Assembly: GCA_002451855.1 (NCBI GenBank)
Contig: DKDS01000087.1
Coordinates: forward strand, 36,759-50,005
Direction: 5' to 3'
Origin: Ruminococcaceae bacterium UBA6842
GTDB taxonomy: Bacteria; Bacillota; Clostridia; Oscillospirales; Acutalibacteraceae
DNA length: 13,247 bases
In this document: positions 8,085 to 13,247 of the stretch, piece after piece
Numbering within the stretch: position 1 is the first letter of the stretch
How the letters are laid out: each line of letters opens with the position of its first letter
Translations under genes and position numbers: made by a program
The notes under the pieces: generated by a model
The model's database searches: none
Told to the model about the DNA's origin: nothing
What the model saw: only the letters and a program-made list of their open reading frames with translations

Positions 8085-9044
8085 ATGAAAACAATAGGTG
8101 TACTCACAAGCGGAGGAGACGCTCCCGGAATGAACGCCGCGGTGCGTGCGGTTGTAAGAACCGCAATAGCGCTCGGAATGACGGTAAAGGGAATAAGAAG
8201 AGGCTATAACGGTCTTATCGAGGGCGATATAATAGATTTGGATGTACGCTCGGTTTCGGATATAATCCACAGAGGCGGCACGGTGCTTTACACCGCGAGA
8301 AGCCCCCGTTTTAAAACCGAAGAGGGTATGAACGAGGCTATTGCCAACTGTAAAAAGTACGGAATAGAGGGTATAGTCGTTATCGGCGGCGACGGCTCTT
8401 ACAGAGGCGCAAGGGATCTGTCACTGCACGGTATCCCCTGCGTGGGCGTACCGGGAACTATCGATAACGATATTTCCTCGACCGAGTATACAATAGGCTT
8501 CGATACCGCAATGAACACCGCAATGGAAATGGTTGATAAAATAAGAGATACCGCACAGTCGCACGACCGCTGCTCGGTAGTAGAGGTAATGGGCAGAAGA
8601 GCGGGCTATCTTGCTTTACAAAGCGGAATTGCCGTAGGCGCAACCGCTATTTTGGTTCCCGAGATTAACCACAGCATTGACGATGTTGTAACCAAGATTA
8701 AGGAAACGCAGAGAACCGGCAAAAAGCACTTTATTGTTGTTGTTGCCGAGGGCGTAGGCGGAGTTGAGGAAATCGCCAAGGAAATCGAGAAACAAACCGG
8801 AATAGAATCAAGGGCTACGGTTTTGGGCCATGTTCAGAGAGGCGGAAACCCGACCGTCCGCGACCGTGTTGTGGCAACCCAAATGGGCTATGCGGCGGTC
8901 AAGCTTCTTAAGGACGGCATAGGCAACAGGGTTGTCGGAATGCAGAAGGGCGAAATTGTAAATTACGATATTTACGAAGCGCTTAATATGAAAAAGCCGT
9001 TTGACGACGATATGTACGAGATTGCGCATATCACATCTATTTAA
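8085..9044 (+). CDS. pfkA: ATP-dependent 6-phosphofructokinase
   Basis: This enzyme phosphorylates fructose-6-phosphate to fructose-1,6-bisphosphate, the committed step of glycolysis; family members are typically allosteric homotetramers. The 319-residue length is the classic bacterial value. Visible are the N-terminal SGGDAPGMN (9-17), LYTARSPRF (68-76), GGDGS (101-105) with Gly104 as in ATP-dependent enzymes (PPi-dependent ones have Asp), PGTIDND (123-129) with catalytic Asp127, and the MGRRAGYLAL block (169-178). The frame is open from a TTG at 8070 and an ATG at 8076. ATG 8085 is chosen because it gives the family N-terminus MKTIGVLTSGGDAPG and lies 9 bases after GGAG (8072-8075). It has its own promoter with a candidate Rex operator. 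Its product classically activates HPr kinase, encoded upstream. Confidence 0.97.
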   Translation: MKTIGVLTSGGDAPGMNAAVRAVVRTAIALGMTVKGIRRGYNGLIEGDIIDLDVRSVSDIIHRGGTVLYTARSPRFKTEEGMNEAIANCKKYGIEGIVVIGGDGSYRGARDLSLHGIPCVGVPGTIDNDISSTEYTIGFDTAMNTAMEMVDKIRDTAQSHDRCSVVEVMGRRAGYLALQSGIAVGATAILVPEINHSIDDVVTKIKETQRTGKKHFIVVVAEGVGGVEEIAKEIEKQTGIESRATVLGHVQRGGNPTVRDRVVATQMGYAAVKLLKDGIGNRVVGMQKGEIVNYDIYEALNMKKPFDDDMYEIAHITSI

Positions 9045-9051
9045 AAAAATC

Positions 9052-9076
9052 GCCCGAAGGACAGTGTCTTTCGGGC
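9052..9076 (+). terminator. Hairpin between pfkA and mnmA, weak forward terminator or attenuator
   Basis: GCCCGAAGGAC (9052-9062) pairs with GTCTTTCGGGC (9066-9076) around an AGT loop: 11 pairs with one G-U. The downstream strand continues TGTGTTATAT rather than a T-run, so forward termination should be partial. An A-run (9044-9049) lies just before it, so on the minus strand the hairpin has a good T-tract. It probably separates pfkA from mnmA expression. Confidence 0.6.
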
Positions 9077-9086
9077 TGTGTTATAT

Positions 9087-9091
9087 GGGGG
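9087..9091 (+). promoter_or_regulatory. Ribosome-binding site supporting the TTG start of mnmA
   Basis: GGGGG at 9087-9091 sits 6 bases before the TTG at 9098. The later in-frame ATG at 9116 has AAAGGG only 2-3 bases upstream, which is too close, and would shorten the conserved beta-strand that leads into the PP-loop. Confidence 0.55.
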
Positions 9092-9097
9092 TAAGCT

Positions 9098-10183
9098 TTG
9101 AAAAACGAAAGGGTAATGGTTGGAATGAGCGGCGGAGTGGACTCCTCTGTTTGCGCGGCGCTTCTTTTAAGGGACGGCTATGATGTCTCGGGCGTTACGC
9201 TCCGTCTTTACGACGGCGAGGATTACAATTCCGGCAAAACAAGAACCTGCTGTTCGCTTTCCGATGTTGAGGACGCGCGCGCGGTCTGCGCGCGTATGGG
9301 CATTAAGCATTATGTGTTCAATTTCAAGGAAGGCTTTAAGGACAGCGTTATTGACAAATTTATCGACGAATACGAAAACGGCAGAACGCCCAACCCCTGT
9401 ATCGAATGTAACAGGCATATTAAATTCGACGCTATGCTTTTAAGGGCCGAAACACTGGGGTATGACAAAATTGCCACGGGTCATTACGCGTCGGTAAAAA
9501 GGGACAAAAACGGCAGATTTCTCCTCTGCCGCGCGGCGGATACATCCAAAGACCAGACCTATGTGCTTTATTCAATGACGCAGGAGCAGCTTTCCAAAAC
9601 GCTTTTTCCATTAGGAACTCTTACAAAACCGCAGGTGAGAAAAATTGCCGAGGAAAACGGCTTTGTAAACGCAAAAAAGCCCGACAGTCAGGATATATGC
9701 TTTGTGCCTGACGGCGATTACGCCGGATTTATCGAGCGTTTTACGGGCAAGACCGCAAAACACGGCAATTTTATAGACGGAAACGGCGAGGTTTTGGGCG
9801 AACATAAGGGCGTTATAAGGTATACCGTGGGTCAAAGAAAGGGACTCGGTATAGCGCTCGGCAAGCACGCATATGTTATAGAGAAAAATCCGCTGGATAA
9901 CACCGTAACCTTGGGCGACGAGGATGCGCTGTTTTATAAGCGTGTGCTTGTAAATGATGTTAATTTTATACCGTTTGATGAGCTGTCAGACAGTATGAGG
10001 GTGACCGCTAAGCTCCGTTACCGCCACAGGGAGCAGCCTGCGGTTATATCCAAAGCCGGGGACGGCTGTGTTATAATAGAATTTGACGAACCGCAAAGAG
10101 CGCCCAGCCCCGGGCAGGCGGCGGTTTTTTATGACGGGGACATTGTAGTGGGCGGCGGCACCATTGTGAAAGGATTGGAATGA
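9098..10183 (+). CDS. mnmA: tRNA-specific 2-thiouridylase MnmA
   Basis: This cytosolic enzyme adenylates and thiolates U34 of the Lys, Glu and Gln tRNAs, using sulfur relayed from a cysteine desulfurase. The 361-residue product has the usual length. Visible are the PP-loop SGGVDSS (11-17), a TCCSLSDVEDA block (50-60), catalytic Cys101 in TPNPCIECN, TGHYA (127-131), KDQTYVLY (151-158), the second conserved cysteine Cys201 in DSQDICFVP, and the C-terminal TVGQRKGLG and LRYRH...P blocks of the substrate-entry and beta-barrel domains. A TTG start at 9098 is preferred. The LUD-domain gene begins one base after its stop, so the two are likely co-transcribed. Codons around 9273-9295 form an alternating CG tract. 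Confidence 0.96.
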   Translation: MKNERVMVGMSGGVDSSVCAALLLRDGYDVSGVTLRLYDGEDYNSGKTRTCCSLSDVEDARAVCARMGIKHYVFNFKEGFKDSVIDKFIDEYENGRTPNPCIECNRHIKFDAMLLRAETLGYDKIATGHYASVKRDKNGRFLLCRAADTSKDQTYVLYSMTQEQLSKTLFPLGTLTKPQVRKIAEENGFVNAKKPDSQDICFVPDGDYAGFIERFTGKTAKHGNFIDGNGEVLGEHKGVIRYTVGQRKGLGIALGKHAYVIEKNPLDNTVTLGDEDALFYKRVLVNDVNFIPFDELSDSMRVTAKLRYRHREQPAVISKAGDGCVIIEFDEPQRAPSPGQAAVFYDGDIVVGGGTIVKGLE

Positions 10184-10184
10184 A

Positions 10185-10838
10185 ATGAACGAAATTATCG
10201 CCAAAACGATGAAAAATCTTGAGCGCAACAATATAAAGTCATACTACGCCGAGAATAAGGAGGAGGTCTGCGGTATAGTAAAGGAGCTGTTGTTTGACGG
10301 CGCCGTAATCACCGCGGGCGGCTCAATGTCGCTTAAGGAAAGCGGAGTGTGGGATATAATCGAGGCTCCCGAATATAAGTTTTTCGACCGCACAAAGCCG
10401 GGAATTACCGAGGAGGAAAGGCTTGAGGCCTTTAAGGCGGCTATCGGCTGCGATTTCTTCTTCTGCTCGTCAAACGCCGTTACCGAAAACGGCGAGCTTG
10501 TAAATGTCGACGGCACGGCAAACCGTATTTCCTCTATCTGCTTCGGACCTAAGAATGTTGTTATGGTGGTCGGCGTAAATAAAATCGTAAAGGATATAAA
10601 CGAGGGACTTTTGCGAATAAAAAGAATTGCGGCTCCCAAAAACACCGAAAGGCTTAAAATAGACGCTCCGTGCCGAAAGCTCGGTCACTGCGTTTCATTA
10701 CTTAAAAGCGATTGTCCCGAAATGACCGACGGCTGCGCGGGACAGACGCGTATCTGCTGCGATTACCTTGTTTCGGCAATGCAGCGCCAAAAGGACAGAA
10801 TAAAGGTTATCCTCTGCGGCGAAAATTTGGGCTATTAA
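10185..10838 (+). CDS. LUD-domain (LutC/DUF162-like) protein with cysteine-rich C-terminus
   Basis: The 217-residue protein belongs to the LUD family, named from lactate utilisation proteins LutB/LutC, although stand-alone clostridial members have no established function. Supporting segments are GGSMSLKESG (45-54), the acidic TEEERLEAFKAAIGCDFF stretch (75-92), and the strongest family block SSNAVTENGELVNVDGTANR (95-114) with GPKNVVMVVGVNKIV (121-135). The C-terminus is cysteine-rich: Cys163, 169, 177, 184, 191 and 192, possibly a metal or Fe-S site. It has no signal peptide or membrane segment. It follows mnmA by one base, with AAGGA about 10 bases before the ATG. No lutA or lutB partner is present, so a lactate-utilisation label would be over-reach. 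Confidence 0.8.
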   Translation: MNEIIAKTMKNLERNNIKSYYAENKEEVCGIVKELLFDGAVITAGGSMSLKESGVWDIIEAPEYKFFDRTKPGITEEERLEAFKAAIGCDFFFCSSNAVTENGELVNVDGTANRISSICFGPKNVVMVVGVNKIVKDINEGLLRIKRIAAPKNTERLKIDAPCRKLGHCVSLLKSDCPEMTDGCAGQTRICCDYLVSAMQRQKDRIKVILCGENLGY

Positions 10839-10864
10839 TGCGTACAAAGCAGAATAAATAAAAG

Positions 10865-10908
10865 AGTAAGGGTTTCAAAAGGTGTACCTTTTGAAACCCT
10901 TACTTTTT
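10865..10908 (+). terminator. Strong intrinsic terminator of the pfkA-mnmA-LUD unit
   Basis: An 18-pair perfect stem (10865-10882 with 10887-10904) encloses a TGTA loop and is followed by a T-run (10904-10908); an A-run before the stem (10861-10863) pairs with it. The top of the hairpin is a 20-base palindrome that recurs in reverse orientation at 11011-11030. Confidence 0.9.
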
Positions 10909-10936
10909 ACCTCATTTTACCATTAAAAGCCACATA

Positions 10937-10965
10937 TTTCAATAGTTTTTTTCGTGTTTTATAAT
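10937..10965 (+). promoter_or_regulatory. Candidate promoter of the secreted repeat protein
   Basis: A perfect -10 hexamer TATAAT (10960-10965) is preceded, after 17 bases, by TTTCAA (10937-10942), a weak -35 (3 of 6). The surrounding DNA is AT-rich, as expected between a strong terminator and a monocistronic gene. Transcription would start near 10972, leaving a leader of about 83 bases that contains the 11011-11030 palindrome. Confidence 0.55.
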
Positions 10966-11010
10966 TATAAAATAAAAAAATAAGGCAAAATTTTTTTCTT
11001 GGGGAGAATG

Positions 11011-11030
11011 TCAAAAGGTACACCTTTTGA
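11011..11030. repeat. 20-base palindrome, second copy of the terminator head
   Basis: TCAAAAGGTACACCTTTTGA has 9-base perfect arms around AC. It is the exact reverse complement of 10875-10894, and the identity extends to 22 bases (11011-11032 against 10873-10894 inverted). No T-run follows on either strand, so it is not a standard terminator. It ends 9 bases before the AGGAGG of the next gene and could be an operator, a leader hairpin affecting translation, or a dispersed repeat. Confidence 0.7.
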
Positions 11031-11039
11031 AAAATGTTT

Positions 11040-11045
11040 AGGAGG
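11040..11045 (+). promoter_or_regulatory. Strong ribosome-binding site of the secreted repeat protein
   Basis: AGGAGG at 11040-11045 lies 9 bases before the ATG at 11055, the start that gives a proper signal peptide (MKKIISS...). An upstream extension of the frame to 11034 overlaps this site, and the ATG at 11048 is in another frame. Confidence 0.85.
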
Positions 11046-11054
11046 ATATGTATA

Positions 11055-12920
11055 ATGAAAAAAATAATATCATCTGTATTATCGGCGGTGACAGCGTTGA
11101 TAATACTCAGCGTAGGGTTAAATGCGGCTGCCTTGTCGTACAATGCCGGTGCGGCTTTGTCATATGCCGCCAATCATTGGAACGACGGCGTCGGTCTATG
11201 TGCTACTTTTGTATCAAATTGCATAAATGCAGGAGGATGCACAGTCAGCTCGTCAACGGTTACAGGTTTAAATTCATTACTTGTTAACAGTGGTTATTGC
11301 ACTAAATATGAGCTTACAAAAACATCCACTTATTATGTTTACGAATCAACAAATTCGGGAAAAATCGCGGCAGGCGATCCGATACTTTTTTATTGCAAAT
11401 CCTGCGGCGGATGGCAGCACGCAGCGTTATGCGCCGGATTTGACAGCAGTGGCAGAGCATTGCTGTACGGGCATAATCCGGCTTGGCAAGCAAATAAAGC
11501 TACATCCATCGGCGGATATGTCGACGCCGCGGGACACACGGGTGCTTCTATAATTGTATATTCGTACAGAATGATAGGAGACAGCAGCGTCGGAACATCA
11601 ATCCGTTGTATTAAAGAAAAGGACGCGATAAGTAATACAAATGCTGTTTTATGGGCTCAGATTGATAAGCCTACATCCGCCGCAATAAGCGAAATCGGCA
11701 TTAATGTAAGAAAAATGCTTGATACATACGCTAACGGATGGTCAAAATATGACGCAACTAAGAGAAATTATGTAGGCAGTACATATACACAGATTTTTTA
11801 TGATATGAACGGCGAACTCGGCGTGACGCTTTCACCCGGAGTGGAGTATGCCTATCAGTTTTATGCAAAGGTTGACGGAAAGGAATATTTCAGTGAAGAG
11901 GGATACTTTAAAACCGACGGAACGCACACGCATCAAAAAGGAAATTTTCTTTTCTTCGAAGCAAGACATCCTCACTGCAATGCTTATTCTTGTTTGACCT
12001 GCGGTCAGGCATATGCCTGCGAAAGCGAAACAAATGTGTGGGAAGAATGTGATATTTGCTTTGGCTTGGAAAAATCAAATGTTACTCTTGATAAAAGTGT
12101 TTATAAAGCAGGAGACAATATTAATGTAAGTTGGACGCCTGTGGATAAAGCCACGCACTATAATTTGCAAATAGAAAAGAAGGATGAAAACGGTAATTAT
12201 ACCGTTATTGAAGCGAAAAATAATTTAAAAGGCAATTCAATTTCTGTAAACGGTCTTGAACCGGGCGAATATCGGATTTATCATGTTACCTATAACAGCA
12301 ATATGTGGGAAAAGGACAAATCGGATTGGCGCCATACCGCTTCCGATTATGTGTATTTTTCGGTTATAAAAGAAACACAATCAATACCGAAGAACGGTCA
12401 GACACTTGTGTTTGAGGACGGCGTATGGAAATATGTATCCGACGGAAGACTTGCCACCGAATACACGGGACTTGTTGAGTACTACGGTACTTGGTACTAT
12501 GTGGAGAACGGTATACTTAACTGGGGATACACGGGACTTACAAATTACTACGGCACATGGTACTATGTAGAGGGCGGTATACTCAACTGGGGTTATACCG
12601 GTCTTACTAATTTCTACGGCACATGGTATTATGTAGACGGCGGTATACTCAACTGGGGTTATACCGGTCTTACTAATTTCTACGGTACTTGGTACTATGT
12701 AGACGGCGGTATACTCAACTGGGGCTATACGGGTCTTACTAATTACTACGGTACGTGGTATTATGTAGAGGGAAGTATACTTAATTGGGGATACACAGGA
12801 CTTACAAATTACTATGGCACATGGTATTATGTGGCGAACGGTGTGCTTGATTGGAATTATACCGGTTCTACCTATTATTACGGTACTTGGTACTATGTAA
12901 GGAACGGAGTATTGGCATAA
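11055..12920 (+). CDS. Secreted amidase-like protein with zinc-ribbon-like segment and aromatic cell-wall-binding repeats
   Basis: A 621-residue exported protein. Residues 1-25 form a signal peptide (KK, then a hydrophobic core, likely cleaved near LNAAA). Residues 29-175 resemble the clostridial putative amidase/papain-like fold: YNAGAALSYAANHWNDGVGLCATFVS with candidate nucleophile Cys49, candidate His122 (QHAALC) and a GHNPAW motif (139-144) that may supply the third residue. Residues 176-290 look beta-rich and end LSPGVEYAYQFYAKVDGKEYFSEEGYFKT, an Ig/FN3-like pattern. Residues 291-337 carry HPHC and two CxxC pairs (313/316, 332/335). Residues 338-437 form a second FN3/Ig-like domain. Residues 447-469 are a degenerate repeat and 470-621 seven repeats. 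There is no LPxTG or C-terminal membrane helix, so surface attachment would be non-covalent. A wall hydrolase, or a protease of host or diet protein, is possible; the substrate is unknown. Codons are more A/T-rich than in neighbouring genes. Confidence 0.78.
   Translation: MKKIISSVLSAVTALIILSVGLNAAALSYNAGAALSYAANHWNDGVGLCATFVSNCINAGGCTVSSSTVTGLNSLLVNSGYCTKYELTKTSTYYVYESTNSGKIAAGDPILFYCKSCGGWQHAALCAGFDSSGRALLYGHNPAWQANKATSIGGYVDAAGHTGASIIVYSYRMIGDSSVGTSIRCIKEKDAISNTNAVLWAQIDKPTSAAISEIGINVRKMLDTYANGWSKYDATKRNYVGSTYTQIFYDMNGELGVTLSPGVEYAYQFYAKVDGKEYFSEEGYFKTDGTHTHQKGNFLFFEARHPHCNAYSCLTCGQAYACESETNVWEECDICFGLEKSNVTLDKSVYKAGDNINVSWTPVDKATHYNLQIEKKDENGNYTVIEAKNNLKGNSISVNGLEPGEYRIYHVTYNSNMWEKDKSDWRHTASDYVYFSVIKETQSIPKNGQTLVFEDGVWKYVSDGRLATEYTGLVEYYGTWYYVENGILNWGYTGLTNYYGTWYYVEGGILNWGYTGLTNFYGTWYYVDGGILNWGYTGLTNFYGTWYYVDGGILNWGYTGLTNYYGTWYYVEGSILNWGYTGLTNYYGTWYYVANGVLDWNYTGSTYYYGTWYYVRNGVLA
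12462..12917 (+). repeat. Seven tandem 66-base repeats encoding 22-residue aromatic cell-wall-binding modules
   Basis: The unit reads roughly YTGLTNYYGTWYYVEGG then ILNWG. Copies start at residues 470, 492, 514, 536, 558, 580 and 602 of the secreted protein; the last is two residues short. The pattern resembles choline/glucan-binding-like repeats (CW_binding type) with conserved GTWYYV and NGxL. Copies 3 and 4 encode identical peptides and differ at 4 of 66 bases, all synonymous, so they are recent duplications. A degenerate copy (LVFEDGVWKYVSDGRL) precedes the array. Confidence 0.88.
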
Positions 12921-12929
12921 TTATAAATA

Positions 12930-12969
12930 AAAACGCATCCGCAGATTTTTTCTGCGGACGCGTTTTTTT
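12930..12969. terminator. Bidirectional intrinsic terminator between convergent genes
   Basis: TCCGCAGA (12938-12945) pairs with TCTGCGGA (12951-12958) around a T5 loop. An outer stem (12930-12936 with 12960-12966) continues after one A-C mismatch. Seven T follow (12963-12969), and an A-run lies on the other side, so it can end both the secreted-protein transcript and the minus-strand gene. Confidence 0.9.
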
Positions 12970-12982
12970 GTTCCGAATTAAA

Positions 12983-13247
12983 TTAAACCCTGCTTAAAAG
13001 CAGCTTTGCATTGCCGGAAAGCCCTACCTGCAGGCCTGCGGGTATAAACACACCGGCGCCCTTGGCGGCTGTAAGCTTTTCATCGCCGAAGCCTATGGCA
13101 ACCTCGCCCTCAAGCACTACTGCCGATATAAAGCTGTCGTCATATTTAAGCGAGGTACTGCCGTTCAGCTCCATTATCTCGGCAGTGAACAGATTGCAGG
13201 AAGCAAGCTGTCTTACGCTGCCGAAGTCGGTCTTTTCGGTCTTGCCT
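12983..13247 (-). CDS. manA: Probable mannose-6-phosphate isomerase, C-terminal part only
   Basis: The minus-strand frame is open from the window edge to a TAA at 12983-12985, giving 87 residues plus a partial codon. The upstream part reads GKTEKTDFGSVRQLASCNLFTAEIMEL, and the end reads LEGEVAIGFGDEKLTAAKGAGVFIPAGL. This is the C-terminal beta-sandwich pattern of type I phosphomannose isomerases (the C-x-x-F-x-x-E-x-x-x-L block, then a cupin-like GxAxI...L..G..VFIPAG). The enzyme interconverts mannose-6-phosphate and fructose-6-phosphate. The catalytic metal-binding domain is outside the window, so activity cannot be judged. The internal ATG at 13174 is not the start. It converges on the secreted-protein gene and shares its terminator. 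Another cupin-fold sugar isomerase is the main alternative. Confidence 0.72.
   Translation of the reverse strand, partial: GKTEKTDFGSVRQLASCNLFTAEIMELNGSTSLKYDDSFISAVVLEGEVAIGFGDEKLTAAKGAGVFIPAGLQVGLSGNAKLLLSRV

Noticed and set aside
10865..11032. A MITE bounded by the paired palindromes
   Set aside because: No target-site duplication is visible, one copy is an integral part of a longer terminator stem, and the core is self-palindromic so the inverted arrangement is weak evidence. Kept only as a finding.
10839..11054. Riboswitch in the leader of the secreted protein
   Set aside because: Apart from the palindrome and promoter the region is AT-rich with no conserved aptamer-like helices that I can recognise.
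11048..11287. Overlapping small plus-strand gene from ATG 11048
   Set aside because: It shares the ribosome site of the secreted protein but in another frame, and its peptide has no signal peptide, motif or family resemblance.
12462..12917. CRISPR-like array
   Set aside because: The repeats are in frame, contiguous without spacers and encode a continuous peptide with conserved aromatic residues.
12983..13174. A 63-residue minus-strand gene starting at 13174
   Set aside because: The frame continues without a stop to the window edge and the extra residues match the isomerase C-terminal domain, so this is the end of a longer gene.

Overview
The window reads as a chromosomal segment of an anaerobic Clostridia-type Firmicute, plausibly Oscillospiraceae/Ruminococcaceae-like. 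The grounds are the HprK/RapZ/WhiA/MurB gene set, strong AGGAGG-type ribosome sites, a Clostridia-style Rex operator, and a secreted protein with the aromatic WYY/GW cell-wall-binding repeats common in gut Clostridia. The genus assignment is inference.

Region 1 (1-7994, + strand) is a compact housekeeping operon: hprK (5' end outside the window), glk (ROK glucokinase), murB, rapZ, whiA and dnaE. Gaps are 14-17 bases, except that murB/rapZ and rapZ/whiA overlap by one base (TAATG and TGATG). It joins carbon-catabolite control (HPr kinase, glucokinase), a peptidoglycan precursor step (MurB), the RapZ and WhiA regulators and a replicative polymerase. The yvcK gene that often lies between rapZ and whiA in Firmicutes is absent here.

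Region 2 (7995-10910, + strand) begins with a well-formed sigma-A promoter. Its -35 lies inside a near-perfect Rex (NADH/NAD+ sensor) operator, and it drives pfkA. A strong hairpin with a poor U-tract separates pfkA from mnmA (tRNA 2-thiouridylase). mnmA is followed one base later by a LUD-domain protein with a cysteine-rich tail. A very strong intrinsic terminator ends the unit. HprK is classically stimulated by fructose-1,6-bisphosphate, the product of PfkA, so the first two regions are metabolically linked.

Region 3 (10910-12970) looks accessory. An AT-rich leader carries a candidate promoter and a second copy of the 20-base palindrome that forms the top of the preceding terminator. Then comes a gene for a 621-residue secreted protein. 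It has a signal peptide, a putative Cys/His amidase-like domain, a beta-type domain, an extracellular CxxC...CxxC zinc-ribbon-like segment, a second beta domain and seven 22-residue aromatic repeats. No LPxTG anchor is seen.

Region 4 (12930-13247) holds a bidirectional terminator shared with a convergent minus-strand gene. Only the C-terminal cupin part of that gene, probably type I mannose-6-phosphate isomerase, is in the window. No RNA genes, CRISPR arrays, transposases or phage genes were seen.
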